This document shows positions 9,662 to 17,413 of a stretch of DNA of 30,545 nt, piece after piece; position 1 is the first letter of the stretch, and the number at the start of each line of letters is the position of its first letter. Made by a program: the position numbers and the translations under genes. Source of the stretch: a virus. Where the stretch lies: IMG/VR virus record IMGVR_UViG_3300007708_000015, positions 1 to 30,545 of that record. One strand, 5' to 3'. The notes below the pieces were generated by a model that was not told the origin of the DNA, searched no databases, and worked only from the letters and a program-made list of their open reading frames with translations.

Positions 9662-10413
9662 AGAGTTCCTTTTTCCATTTTCTCAATCAACTCGTCAAAC
9701 TCTTTAGGTTCAGAAGCGTGATTAAAGAACCAAAAAGCAAGGATAGTTGATGCTTTTTTGATGGCGCTATAGTAAAACTGGTCATTAGACTCTTCTTTTT
9801 CGTAGTAGCTTTCAATCTTAGACTCAAAGCTATCTCCTTCGAAATAAGGCTTGGGGGTGTCGCTAGACGGATCTAGGATATAGGTAAGATTAATGACATA
9901 CCAAAGCAAAAGCCTATTCTGAGCTTTGATGTCAGCTGTATGGTCAAAAAATGATTGGAAATTAGATTCAATTTCGATAATCTTTCTTTTAACTTCGGCA
10001 AATTCTAATTTAACCTTTTCGAAACGCTTCTTTTGTTTTTCGTCTTTTTGATCGGCAGAATCGAGTCTAATGTATTCGTTTTGAAAATCAAGCAATTTTT
10101 TATAAAGCTCTGCATACACTTTAGACTCTTCTTCGCTAAAGACGCCGCCAGTATCGCTATACTTTTTAGCTAACATAGCCTTCGTCAAGATTCCTTTTTT
10201 GACACATCTGCTCATTTCGACAGAATATTCTAGTTCAGCTTCTTCAAGCTCTCGTCTTGATGGTCGCTTGATGAAAAATTCGATAGGTTCTTTTACTTTT
10301 ACTGTTTTTTCAGTAGTAATTTTTTCCCCAGTTTTTTTATTTTCTTTAGTAGTTTCTTCTACTTTTTCAACTTCCTTGTCGATTGTGAATTGATATAATT
10401 TTTTAAAATTCAT
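9658..10413 (-). CDS. Probable tail assembly chaperone (251 aa)
   Basis: The ATG at 10413 is preceded by AAAAGGAAAAAGGAC, one of the better SD-like sites in the window. The protein is strongly charged, with a Lys/Glu/Thr-rich stretch near residues 13-42 (KEVEKVEETTKENKKTGEK), then EPIEFFIKRPSRRELEEAEL, a coiled-coil-like region around 100-150, and an aromatic segment LLLWYVINLTYILDP. The start EFFIKRPSRRELEEAE resembles an N-terminal beta-strand plus helix often seen in small phage tail chaperones, but I cannot assign a family. It is coupled to the following gene through TTGA. The role is inferred from its position two genes before the tape measure. Confidence 0.6.
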   Translation of the reverse strand: MNFKKLYQFTIDKEVEKVEETTKENKKTGEKITTEKTVKVKEPIEFFIKRPSRRELEEAELEYSVEMSRCVKKGILTKAMLAKKYSDTGGVFSEEESKVYAELYKKLLDFQNEYIRLDSADQKDEKQKKRFEKVKLEFAEVKRKIIEIESNFQSFFDHTADIKAQNRLLLWYVINLTYILDPSSDTPKPYFEGDSFESKIESYYEKEESNDQFYYSAIKKASTILAFWFFNHASEPKEFDELIEKMEKGTL

Positions 10414-10430
10414 GTCCTTTTTCCTTTTTT

Positions 10431-10718
10431 TTATTTAAAAACAAAGCTTACGCTATAATTATCCATCTGAGATTCAATATTTCTAATAGATTCGTTGCCA
10501 TAATCTAAAATTCTTTTTCTAATCCAAATAATTTTATCGTCTGTAAAATGATTTGCGGTATTTATGACGGGGTGATATTCTTTTGGAATATTGTCATAAA
10601 GCTTTTGGTAATGAAAATCATGATCTTTTTTCATATCCTCAAGAAGAAGAAGCATCATCTTAAAAAGAGACGAAACCTCATCATTTGAATACCTAACTAA
10701 ACTTTTTTTAGCATTCAT
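10431..10718 (-). CDS. Hypothetical small late protein (95 aa)
   Basis: The ATG at 10718 follows AAGGACAAAGGT, an SD-like sequence, and is the first gene of the leftward tail operon, 46 bp from the divergent plus-strand gene. The protein has a mixed helical composition (SSLFKMMLLLLEDMKKDHD, ending in VSFVFK) and no recognised domain. MLLLLEDM is too short and too flanked by charge to be a convincing membrane segment. The 17-base gap to the next gene supports co-transcription with the putative chaperones and tape measure. It could be a tail terminator-like or accessory protein; the function is unknown. Confidence 0.6.
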   Translation of the reverse strand: MNAKKSLVRYSNDEVSSLFKMMLLLLEDMKKDHDFHYQKLYDNIPKEYHPVINTANHFTDDKIIWIRKRILDYGNESIRNIESQMDNYSVSFVFK

Positions 10719-10764
10719 ACCTTTGTCCTTATCTTATAATACACAAATACGTGTAAAAATCAAT
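10719..10764. promoter_or_regulatory. Divergent intergenic region with candidate promoters
   Basis: These 46 bases separate two oppositely oriented late genes. The plus strand reads TATAAT at 10734-10739, followed by the inverted repeat TACAC-AAATAC-GTGTA. On the minus strand GTGTAT lies about 20 nt before the ATG at 10718; on the plus strand GTGTAAA lies 7 nt before the ATG at 10765. The arrangement fits back-to-back promoters or a shared operator. No start site can be fixed from sequence. Confidence 0.4.
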
Positions 10765-11229
10765 ATGTCTGGCTATTTATCTCAAAATACTTTAGACGCC
10801 ATCTCTGGGGCGATGCTTAAATTACATGATACTTTTGCAAGAAAGATCTATGTGTATAAACTTGGCCGCAAGAATGTGTCCTCGCCAAATTCAGGCTACA
10901 ACCCTATTTATGGAAAAACAAATGCTGGATCTAATGGAAATATCACTTACGAAACCATTATTGAGGAGCATTATGCCAGAATATATCCCGTTGAAATGGA
11001 TCAGTCTTATTTAGTAAAAGAGGGTTATGATAGCTCTTCTCAAAACAAGATCATTCTTCCTAAAGGGTCCGTCAGAATAGTTGTTACCGAAGAGGTTAGC
11101 GTCGTAATAAAAGAGGCGAAAAGAATAAGAATAGATGGAGCAATGTATTCTGTTAAAAGCGGAGCAAAAAGCAATGGCATCCCTTCCGACTTACTTTATG
11201 ATTTTTTCCTAACTCCAATTGATGAATAA
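10765..11229 (+). CDS. Probable neck or tail-completion protein (154 aa)
   Basis: First gene of the plus-strand island. I chose the ATG at 10765 (MSGYLSQNTLDAISG). An upstream in-frame TTG at 10723 would add 14 residues but would run across the divergent promoter region. There is no SD sequence, and the leader is A-rich. The protein is mostly beta-type with a helical N-terminus (LDAISGAMLKLHDTFARKIYVYKL), Gly/Asn-rich turns in the middle and a C-terminal strand-rich half (SVRIVVTEEVSVVIKEAKRI). Size, fold character and location beside the tube gene fit a head-tail joining or tail-completion protein. No family is recognised directly, so the role is inferred. The stop overlaps the next start (TAATG), indicating coupling. 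Confidence 0.6.
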   Translation: MSGYLSQNTLDAISGAMLKLHDTFARKIYVYKLGRKNVSSPNSGYNPIYGKTNAGSNGNITYETIIEEHYARIYPVEMDQSYLVKEGYDSSSQNKIILPKGSVRIVVTEEVSVVIKEAKRIRIDGAMYSVKSGAKSNGIPSDLLYDFFLTPIDE

Positions 11230-11807
11230 TGAGTATTCTCCCCCCAGACGTTCAGAGCATTTTAAATAAACAAGTAGGCAAGGTCACTCGCGTTGACTTT
11301 GAAAAAGACGTTAGACGTAAATTTGAAGTAATAAAAACTCAAATGATCACCGAATTCATGGCTCATTCAGTAACAAAAGAATTGATAGGCGGGCCAACAG
11401 CTTCAAATATCAGCAACACCTTATCGGGGACATCTAATCTTTTTGCATTTATAGGATTTGACGAAGGCGACAATCCAATTGAGCCTATTTTAAGAAGGCT
11501 AGAACTAATAAATGTATTTTTTGCTGGGGAAATGCCAATGGGTAGTAAATATAATATCAATATTCCCACCGCACAAGAAATTTTTGATATAACCCCCATG
11601 CCTTGGGCGAACGGCAGAAGCTGGGCGCAGGGAATAGAAAAAGGCATATCTGGACTAGGCTATCTTTTAAGAACAGATAAGGCCAAAAGTAGATCTGGCG
11701 CAGCGATACAATCCCGTGTAAAAGTAAGAGACGGTGGATTTAAAAACACCCAATATATTTCGGCTCTGATAAACAAATACTCTAAAAGATTCCAAACACT
11801 TACATGA
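11229..11807 (+). CDS. Probable tail-completion/neck protein (192 aa)
   Basis: The ATG at 11229 shares a base with the preceding stop, and the end overlaps the next start as ATGA, so three genes are tightly coupled. The N-terminal half has a helix (VDFEKDVRRKFEVIKTQMITEFMAH) followed by IGGPTASN, a pattern reminiscent of neck proteins of the HK97 gp10 type that begin with a long helix and end in a positively charged region. The C-terminus has RSGAAIQSRVKVRDGGFKNT and a basic tail YSKRFQTLT. Gene order (neck, neck, unknown, tube) supports a tail terminator or completion role. Assignment is tentative and rests on position and size. Confidence 0.55.
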   Translation: MSILPPDVQSILNKQVGKVTRVDFEKDVRRKFEVIKTQMITEFMAHSVTKELIGGPTASNISNTLSGTSNLFAFIGFDEGDNPIEPILRRLELINVFFAGEMPMGSKYNINIPTAQEIFDITPMPWANGRSWAQGIEKGISGLGYLLRTDKAKSRSGAAIQSRVKVRDGGFKNTQYISALINKYSKRFQTLT

Positions 11808-12649
11808 TCGAACAATTCCATCATAAATTTACAAACTCTTTTTTCTTGTGGTTTGATAATTTCTTGCTCACTAAGGGCCAAGCTTATTCAAACTTAACTG
11901 GAACTTTTTATAATTATTCAGACGAAAGACTTGATCCGAATTATAACGCTTTTGGCTCCGCTTATAAACAATGGGTAAATGATAGTTCTATCTCTGGGGC
12001 CGCTATCCCTTCTGGCGTCTACATAAGCGGATCTTTTTCTGGCCTGAGTCCAAGCTTGATGGTTGATTTTGAAAACGGAAGAATACTTTCTTCTGGAGTC
12101 TCTACTTCTGCGCCGATCACAGGGTCTTTCCCTGTCAAAGATTTTAACATCTATTTCTCAAATGAAACAGAAGAAGACATTATAATTGAAAATAAATATA
12201 ATACAAATTCCAGAATAACGACCAATACCGAAAACTATATAGAGCCATATGATCAGGTTCTCCCAGCTATTTTCTTATCTTTAAACACTTCTCATAACGA
12301 AGGGTTTGCTTTTGGAGGCATGGAGGAAACAAGCATTTCTGCAAAAGCTATAATTCTCGCGGAAAATAATTATCAACTTGACGGAGCTTTATCTATCTTT
12401 TCTGATTCTAAAAACGAGGTCTTTCCAGTGATCCCAATGTCTGAGCATCCAATGAATGAATTTGGAGGTTTAAAGACTGGTTATTACTCTTATATAGATT
12501 TAAAAAACCAATATTCGTCTGGTCCCGTTTTTTATATAGATCAAGCAAAAACCTCAAAACTAACAGACAAGCACAGAAAGCTTTTGAGTAGTGATTTTTA
12601 TGTTGGGTTTATTGATTTTGAAATCAAGCAACATAGATATCGCAATTAA
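11804..12649 (+). CDS. Hypothetical virion/tail-associated protein (281 aa)
   Basis: The start overlaps the upstream stop (ATGA at 11804-11807). The product is rich in Ser, Gly, Asn and aromatic residues, typical of beta-rich virion proteins: SGVYISGSFSGLSPSLMVDF, then SGVSTSAPITGSFPVKDFNI, and a C-terminal FYVGFIDFEIKQHRYRN. There is no signal peptide or catalytic motif. It lies between the neck candidates and the tail tube in the plus-strand island, so a head-tail connector or tail terminator is likely. The motif DFENGRILSSG resembles strands seen in connector proteins, but I cannot name a family. A gap of 54 bases with a TGTAAC motif separates it from the tube gene. Confidence 0.55.
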   Translation: MIEQFHHKFTNSFFLWFDNFLLTKGQAYSNLTGTFYNYSDERLDPNYNAFGSAYKQWVNDSSISGAAIPSGVYISGSFSGLSPSLMVDFENGRILSSGVSTSAPITGSFPVKDFNIYFSNETEEDIIIENKYNTNSRITTNTENYIEPYDQVLPAIFLSLNTSHNEGFAFGGMEETSISAKAIILAENNYQLDGALSIFSDSKNEVFPVIPMSEHPMNEFGGLKTGYYSYIDLKNQYSSGPVFYIDQAKTSKLTDKHRKLLSSDFYVGFIDFEIKQHRYRN

Positions 12650-12675
12650 TATTTTTTCACAAAAGAACCAAATAA

Positions 12676-12682
12676 CTGTAAC
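12676..12682 (+). promoter_or_regulatory. CTGTAAC motif upstream of the tail tube gene
   Basis: CTGTAAC lies 21 nt before the ATG of the tail tube gene, in an A/T-rich gap with no SD sequence. It shares the TGTAAC core with the sites ahead of the capsid, portal, scaffold, tape measure and 369-residue tail genes. Candidate late promoter element. Confidence 0.35.
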
Positions 12683-12703
12683 AAATAACAAATAATCATC
12701 ATT

Positions 12704-13819
12704 ATGGCAAGAAACAGAACAATTTACCAATCAGAGGCTCTTTATGTTAGCAGCGGCTTAGGCTCTACGACATCAGGGCAACACGCTCAACTCGAAAGAG
12801 TCCAAAGCGCAAATTATAATTTCTCAATTAGTCGTCAAGATATTAACCAATATGGTATTCTTGCTCGTATTGATTCCCTTGTTTTAGAACCACCTACTGT
12901 TGGTCTTGACTTCACATACTACCTTACTGATGGTTTTAATGAAAGAGCATTAGGATTTTACGTTCAAACTGGAGCCGCGACCTCTGGAAACTTTGCTTCT
13001 GGCCACATGATAACCTCCTCTGGTCAAAATTTTTATATCACAACTGTTGCCGAAGGTATTGATGCAAACGGAGTAAATGGAAATGGGAACGCTGCCTCTG
13101 TTATTGGTGTTGGAAACGCTTTCCTTAGCAACTATGGCCTTGAGCTTGCGGTTGGGGCGCTACCAACTGTTTCTGTTTCAATGGAAGGCTCAAACATCAA
13201 TTCCGACGTAACAACGTCTGGAGTTTTAGGTATTTCTGGAGTTTCAAGCCCAGCTATTAACCCCGCCCTTGGAACGTCTCTTGGAAATACAGTTGTTCTT
13301 AAACCCGCCAATACTGGTTATTCTGCGATTTCGGCCCTTAGACCTGGCGATATCACTGTGGATATTTCAGCCTTTAACGGAACAGGAATTTCCAACATGA
13401 CCCTCGCTGGTTCTGATTCGATCCATATCCAAAGTGCATCTTTATCAATTCCTCTTTCTAGAGAGTCTCTTTCTAAGCTTGGAACAAAATTTGCCTATGC
13501 GAAATCAGTGACTTTCCCAGTTAAAGCTACTCTTGCAGTGAAAGCTATTCTTAATGAAGTTTCCGCAACAGACCTTGCGAATTTTGTTAATGATACAAGC
13601 ACTAAAGATCTTAAGTTGACACTTAAAGGTCCAGATGGAATCACAAATAGAATGATTTTCACCCTTAAAGGATGCACACTTGATAGCGAATCATTCTCTT
13701 CAAGTATCGGATCTAATAAGTCTGTCGATTTGAATTTCTCAACTCAAATTGGTGGTCCAGCCGACCTTGTAAACGGCATCTATGTCAGTGGAGCTAATTC
13801 AACCGTAGTGTTTAACTAA
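12704..13819 (+). CDS. Major tail tube protein (371 aa)
   Basis: The protein is a long Gly/Ser/Ala-rich beta protein with the features of a major tail protein: ANYNFSISRQDINQYGILAR and LEPPTVGLDFTYYLTDGF near the N-terminus, LAVGALPTVSVSMEGSNI in the middle, and IQSASLSIPLSRESLSKLGT then TDLANFVNDTSTKDLKLTLK towards the end. Shorter versions of the last two blocks occur in the 162- and 273-residue proteins of this window. At 371 residues it is longer than many tube proteins, and the insert around residues 95-135 could be a surface domain. The leader is AT-rich without SD. A bidirectional terminator follows the stop. It forms the tube around the tape measure. The assignment rests on paralogy, position and composition. 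Confidence 0.75.
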   Translation: MARNRTIYQSEALYVSSGLGSTTSGQHAQLERVQSANYNFSISRQDINQYGILARIDSLVLEPPTVGLDFTYYLTDGFNERALGFYVQTGAATSGNFASGHMITSSGQNFYITTVAEGIDANGVNGNGNAASVIGVGNAFLSNYGLELAVGALPTVSVSMEGSNINSDVTTSGVLGISGVSSPAINPALGTSLGNTVVLKPANTGYSAISALRPGDITVDISAFNGTGISNMTLAGSDSIHIQSASLSIPLSRESLSKLGTKFAYAKSVTFPVKATLAVKAILNEVSATDLANFVNDTSTKDLKLTLKGPDGITNRMIFTLKGCTLDSESFSSSIGSNKSVDLNFSTQIGGPADLVNGIYVSGANSTVVFN

Positions 13820-13833
13820 TAACTCGTAAAACT

Positions 13834-13861
13834 AAAAACCCCACCTTTCGGTGGGGTTTTT
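13834..13861. terminator. Bidirectional rho-independent terminator
   Basis: A perfect 7-bp GC stem CCCCACC / GGTGGGG (13839-13845 and 13850-13856) closes a TTTC loop. It is flanked by an A-run on the left and a T-run on the right, so it works in both directions. It sits exactly between the converging tail tube gene (plus) and the 158-residue gene (minus). Confidence 0.9.
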
Positions 13862-13890
13862 TGTATACACAAACAACACAACAAAAAAAA

Positions 13891-14367
13891 TTAAACAGCC
13901 TCGTCTTCTGAGGTAGAATAAGTGTCTTCTATGCCCCCTACTTGCCTTGGCTCTGCCTTATAAATATTATATTGAGCAATCAACTTATCCATATTTATTT
14001 TGGAGTCAGAAGCCAAGCCTCTAAAGACTTTTGATACTTCGTTTTTATTCACGAATGTAACCGCACTATTAGCGTCTTTTATAGAGAGTATATTGTCGCC
14101 TCCAGACGAGCTAGAGTTGATTATGCCTCTTAGTGCGTTCCTAGACTGTTTGGTGTAATAATTATATAAATATAGTTCTTTAAGCACCGCCGCAGCCTCT
14201 AATATCAAGTCTGATCCATCTGTAGAAAAATCAGAGTATAATAAAGTATTTAATTGTCCTAAATTATTCTCAATCCATCCGCTAATAGCAGGGACGCTCG
14301 TTACAGAGGAATCTCCATCAAATTCAAAATGATAAATATTAGAGGCTAAGATCCCAAAATTGTTCAT
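13891..14367 (-). CDS. Probable head-completion/adaptor protein (158 aa)
   Basis: The ATG at 14367 has GTGTAAA 7 nt upstream and no SD sequence. The N-terminus (MNNFGILASNIYHFEFDGDSS then TSVPAISGWIENNLGQLN) is followed by a helical core (ILEAAAVLKELYLYNYYTKQ) and an acidic C-terminal tail ending TSEDEAV. It follows the capsid gene by two positions and ends at the bidirectional terminator. Small helical proteins encoded after the capsid gene usually are connector or adaptor proteins between portal and tail, and the helical content fits. I recognise no domain with certainty; the function is inferred from synteny. Confidence 0.6.
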   Translation of the reverse strand: MNNFGILASNIYHFEFDGDSSVTSVPAISGWIENNLGQLNTLLYSDFSTDGSDLILEAAAVLKELYLYNYYTKQSRNALRGIINSSSSGGDNILSIKDANSAVTFVNKNEVSKVFRGLASDSKINMDKLIAQYNIYKAEPRQVGGIEDTYSTSEDEAV

Positions 14368-14388
14368 GCTTTAATTTACACTAATAAA

Positions 14389-14829
14389 TTAAAATTCCCC
14401 TAGTATTTTAAGTAGCGCGGCGTGGTCTGGGTTATCAGGATCAAGCACAACGCTTTGTAAGGAGTTTGGCATGATGTTTCGTCTGTTGTTTTTATTAGAA
14501 GCTTTGAACTCCTTAATTAAAATAGTCTTTAAAGAAGACCTTTCGTAATTAGGATTAAGTCCGACTCTTTCTGCCAATTTTTTCATATCTGCATATGACA
14601 TTTGGCGAAGGTTGTCTTCGAAGATGTCAAGTTCGTTTGTTGAAAATGGATTTACCATGTCGATACCGAGCATGATTTCAAGCTCTCTCGTTTTATTTTT
14701 AAATTCTTCTGTGTTGGTCAGTCCAGAAGCCTTCATTTCTTCAATCTGTTGAAGAATAGTTTTTTCTTCTGTTTGTTCAATGATTTTGCCAGTAGAGACT
14801 TCTATGCTGTTTTTGTTTTTCTTAGCCAT
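14389..14829 (-). CDS. Hypothetical late protein with SAP-like helical segment (146 aa)
   Basis: The gene starts at ATG 14829 behind AAGGATATAATATA, which offers an SD-like AAGGA. It lies downstream of the capsid terminator, so it needs read-through or its own promoter. The N-terminus is charged and low-complexity (KKNKNSIEVSTGKIIEQTEE). Residues about 75-110 (MSYADMKKLAERVGLNPNYE then SLKTILIKEF) look like a SAP or Rho-N type helix-extended-helix fold that binds nucleic acid or protein. The C-terminus ends in an Asp/Pro-rich stretch. The role is unknown; possibilities are a head-tail connector accessory or a DNA-end binding protein. Confidence 0.6.
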   Translation of the reverse strand: MAKKNKNSIEVSTGKIIEQTEEKTILQQIEEMKASGLTNTEEFKNKTRELEIMLGIDMVNPFSTNELDIFEDNLRQMSYADMKKLAERVGLNPNYERSSLKTILIKEFKASNKNNRRNIMPNSLQSVVLDPDNPDHAALLKILGEF

Positions 14830-14864
14830 ATTATATTATATCCTTAAAATGAGATTTTTACAAT

Positions 14865-14894
14865 AAAAAAGGGCTACTCCCGAAGGAGTAGCCC
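14865..14894 (-). terminator. Strong terminator after the capsid gene
   Basis: On the minus strand a perfect 10-bp stem GGGCTACTCC / GGAGTAGCCC closes a TTCG tetraloop and is followed by six T. It begins 16 bases after the capsid stop. It should separate abundant capsid transcripts from the two small downstream genes. Confidence 0.92.
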
Positions 14895-14910
14895 TAATTT
14901 AATCTTTGAC

Positions 14911-16038
14911 TTAGACTGCGATTCCAGAGGCAATCACACCAAGAAGGGCGCGATTATCAAGAACCATACGGCCTTCTTCAAGGGAGCCGAAGTAACCAAT
15001 CTTGTTCTGACGAACGCTGTATTGGTCATCTGCTGTGAGGCTGAACTCAGATCCACTTTCTGAATCGGTAGCAACGGCGCGGATAAGCGATTCGCGGCTA
15101 CGATCAAGACCAATGATGATCTCTTGAGATGCAGCATTGAATGTGTAGTTGTTAGGGCCAGTGGCCTTAACTCCATTGAACACAGTGTTGAATTTTTGGT
15201 TAGCTCCAAGCTCGTTCATTTCCATGATGGAAACTCCATAGAATTCAGGGATACCCGCTGAATTGTAAATCGAAGTTCTCATCGCTTCTGGAGCGGCAAT
15301 ACCATCACCTGCGGTCCCACCTGCGACAGGGGAAGACTTGGTGTTGATTGGGTTATAAGCCATAGAACGAAGCTCTTGAACGATTTCTGGAGAAACAAGC
15401 ATGTCTGTGATCCCACGGCTTCCGCGACTAACAGGTGTCCCGCCGCTATAAGAAGTATTAATTCTTTTAGCAAGAGTGAAAAGCTTGTTGAGGTCGTCAA
15501 GAAGGAAGCGGCCATTTGTTCCAGCATTGATGATGTGCTCTTTACCATTTGTCTTAGCGCCAGCAAGAGCAGTAAGAATAAGATTAGCAGAAGTTTTCTC
15601 TTGTTTAAGGAGGATTTCTTGAGCCATACGAGTGAAGGTCTTGCTCACGACATCCATGCGGCTTTTTGCAGCGTAACGTCTGTCGAAAGAAAGGGCAGAA
15701 TCAAGCGTATAAGTAGCAATCTTCATTTCTGAAGCTGTTGGCAACACTTGGTTTTGAGGAAGACCGCCAGCTACAGATTGACTGTAAACTTGAATATAAT
15801 CCTCATCAGAAATGTCATAATAAAGATCAAGTGGGATACTTGGATTATCATCGGCATTGAACTGAAGGGTAGTGAATAAGTTACTAAGGCTAGGAGCGTT
15901 GTTAATCACTTCGGCCAACACTGGACCGATGAATTCGGCCAATGCGACTTGAGCTTCATAAGCAATCGCACGATTCTTAGATGCCATAGCTTTGATAAGC
16001 TCGACTTGTTCGGGATTTCTTTTTAAAGTAATTTTCAT
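14911..16038 (-). CDS. Major capsid protein, HK97-fold (375 aa)
   Basis: The length, position after protease/scaffold and decoration gene, and the dedicated terminator all mark this as the major head protein. The N-terminal helix region (PEQVELIKAMASKNRAIAYE) precedes a segment LFTTLQFNADDNPSIPLDLYY like the N-arm and E-loop area of HK97-fold capsids. The centre has GGTPVSRGSRGITDMLVSPE and a P-domain-like helix. Near the C-terminus come IIGLDRSRESLIRAVATDSE and KIGYFGSLEEGRMVLDNRALLG, which fit the A-domain and final strands. The leader lacks SD, is A/T-rich and carries CTGTAAC 18 nt upstream. It self-assembles on the scaffold and is presumably matured by the encoded protease. The assignment is strong from context; the fold is not computed. 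Confidence 0.88.
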   Translation of the reverse strand: MKITLKRNPEQVELIKAMASKNRAIAYEAQVALAEFIGPVLAEVINNAPSLSNLFTTLQFNADDNPSIPLDLYYDISDEDYIQVYSQSVAGGLPQNQVLPTASEMKIATYTLDSALSFDRRYAAKSRMDVVSKTFTRMAQEILLKQEKTSANLILTALAGAKTNGKEHIINAGTNGRFLLDDLNKLFTLAKRINTSYSGGTPVSRGSRGITDMLVSPEIVQELRSMAYNPINTKSSPVAGGTAGDGIAAPEAMRTSIYNSAGIPEFYGVSIMEMNELGANQKFNTVFNGVKATGPNNYTFNAASQEIIIGLDRSRESLIRAVATDSESGSEFSLTADDQYSVRQNKIGYFGSLEEGRMVLDNRALLGVIASGIAV

Positions 16039-16056
16039 TATTTATTTATAGTTAAA

Positions 16057-16063
16057 GTTACAG
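16057..16063 (-). promoter_or_regulatory. CTGTAAC motif before the capsid gene
   Basis: CTGTAAC ends 18 nt before the capsid ATG and includes the TAA stop of the preceding gene, so it may be partly coincidental. It matches the TGTAAC core seen ahead of other late genes. Confidence 0.3.
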
Positions 16064-16672
16064 ACCAAGGAAGATGACAGCATAAGTGCCTTCGAATTGA
16101 TCTTGGGTTGTGTTTGAAGAGCGAGATCCTGTTCCAATAACAAGTCCGACGCGAGCAGCATCGCTAACTGAGCATCCTGTTACTGTTCCACTTACTCCAG
16201 AAGCCAACTTAACGCCGCTGCCTACTGCGAGAGAGCCGTTCCATGCGCCAGAAGTAACTGTGAAGATACCTTTTGTTGCGACAGGAACAGATTGACCTGG
16301 AAGAACGACTTGAAGATCTTCGCGTTTTTGAGGATAATAAAGAAGCTTTTCTCCATTTTCGTCATACTGTGCAGTTTGACGGAGGGTTAGACCCATAAGA
16401 CCATCACCAGCAGTAGCGGGCTTGATCTTGAGAGAAACACTTGGATATTGATTAACACCAACATGAGGATAATCAGTCTTACCAAGATAAGAATCTGAGG
16501 CGTAAGTGATTGGGTCCAAGTTGAAGTCTCCTACTGCTGTAGTAACGAACACACCAGCGTCACCATAAGATGATCCTGTTGTTGAAGTGTTTACATATGC
16601 GCTTTGAAGGGCGAACATGTTGATGACATCATTATCATCATATTGTCTGAATGGTAAAATACGGAGTGCCAT
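16058..16672 (-). CDS. Probable head decoration/stabilisation protein (204 aa)
   Basis: The gene lies between scaffold/protease and capsid genes, the usual place of a head decoration protein (lambda D-like by synteny). It is a Gly/Ser/Thr-rich beta protein: FVTTAVGDFNLDPITYASDS, then PATAGDGLMGLTLRQTAQYD, a Pro-rich turn VVLPGQSVPVATKGIFTVTS and a terminal strand GTYAVIFLGL. There is no signal peptide or catalytic motif. The ATG at 16672 follows an A-rich leader with no SD. The 19-base gap to the capsid gene suggests a common transcript. A role in trimming or cementing the capsid surface is inferred; it could instead be a minor head protein. Confidence 0.65.
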   Translation of the reverse strand: MALRILPFRQYDDNDVINMFALQSAYVNTSTTGSSYGDAGVFVTTAVGDFNLDPITYASDSYLGKTDYPHVGVNQYPSVSLKIKPATAGDGLMGLTLRQTAQYDENGEKLLYYPQKREDLQVVLPGQSVPVATKGIFTVTSGAWNGSLAVGSGVKLASGVSGTVTGCSVSDAARVGLVIGTGSRSSNTTQDQFEGTYAVIFLGL

Positions 16673-16690
16673 AATTTTTGTTTGTTTTAT

Positions 16691-17413
16691 TTACGAGATT
16701 GTTATATTTTCGCGCTTAAAGGCTCCAGCGAACTTTTCGCGAAGACTTTGAGGTTGACCTGAAGATGTTTCATTTGAATTTGGAATTCCAGAAGAGGCTG
16801 ATGATACGTTATCAAGAGCTTTTTCAGCGAGAGCTTTTTTCTCTTCTTCTGAAAGAGTATCTACCCCTTCTGTTGAGGTTGTAGAAGCTGTAGAAACTTT
16901 TTGAACGCGCTTTTCAACTTCGGCGTTGATGCGAGCTTGGACTTCGGCTTCGAAAGAGGCTTTGACTTCTTTGTCTTTGGATTTCCACAAGACGGAAAGT
17001 TTTGTTTGATAAGAAGCAAAAGCTTCTTCTGTCAGTTCAATAGACTTGAGTTCTGTCGCAAGAAATGTGCGGTCTGCATCATCAAGATCGTATTTTTGAT
17101 CGATGATATCCATTCTTTCGTTGAAGGCGGCGATAATTTCTGTAGCTTTTTGAGCAGCTTCGAAACTCTCAATCTTATCTTTAGCTTGAGCAAGTTCTGT
17201 TTTGACTGTTTCGACAGAATCTTTTAAAGAATTATATTCCTTAGCAAGAGTTTCTTTTTCTGTTTTTACGGCTTCGATGTCGCCACGATATTGTTCATCT
17301 TTTTGTTTAATGGCGTCAGCAAATGTGCTGGTCATAGATGCCACCGCTTCTTCTGAAAATTTCTTTTCAATAAGAGCGACCTTCAATTCAGAAACGAGTT
17401 TTTCTAAGTCCAT
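16691..17413 (-). CDS. Nested in-frame scaffold protein start (240 aa)
   Basis: An internal ATG at 17413 (Met278 of the fused protein) opens precisely where the protease domain and linker end and the coiled-coil scaffold begins: MDLEKLVSELKVALIEKKFS. ATGTAAC lies 19 nt upstream, the same core at the same distance as in front of the capsid, tail tube and tape measure genes. Independent scaffold expression gives the excess of scaffold over protease that assembly requires, as known for lambda Nu3 within gene C. The reading frame and motif are seen; independent expression is inferred. Confidence 0.5.
   Translation of the reverse strand: MDLEKLVSELKVALIEKKFSEEAVASMTSTFADAIKQKDEQYRGDIEAVKTEKETLAKEYNSLKDSVETVKTELAQAKDKIESFEAAQKATEIIAAFNERMDIIDQKYDLDDADRTFLATELKSIELTEEAFASYQTKLSVLWKSKDKEVKASFEAEVQARINAEVEKRVQKVSTASTTSTEGVDTLSEEEKKALAEKALDNVSSASSGIPNSNETSSGQPQSLREKFAGAFKRENITIS

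Noticed and set aside
9655-9680. Programmed -1 frameshift between the 251- and 323-residue genes
   Set aside because: The A5 run in ATG GAA AAA GGA is not in the X-XXY-YYZ register, and GAA to GGA re-pairing is poor. The TTGA overlap with an SD-like site explains expression better.
16043-16050. T4-type late promoter TATAAATA before the capsid gene
   Set aside because: It lies only 4 bases before the ATG and is not found ahead of the other late genes; an AT-rich leader explains it.
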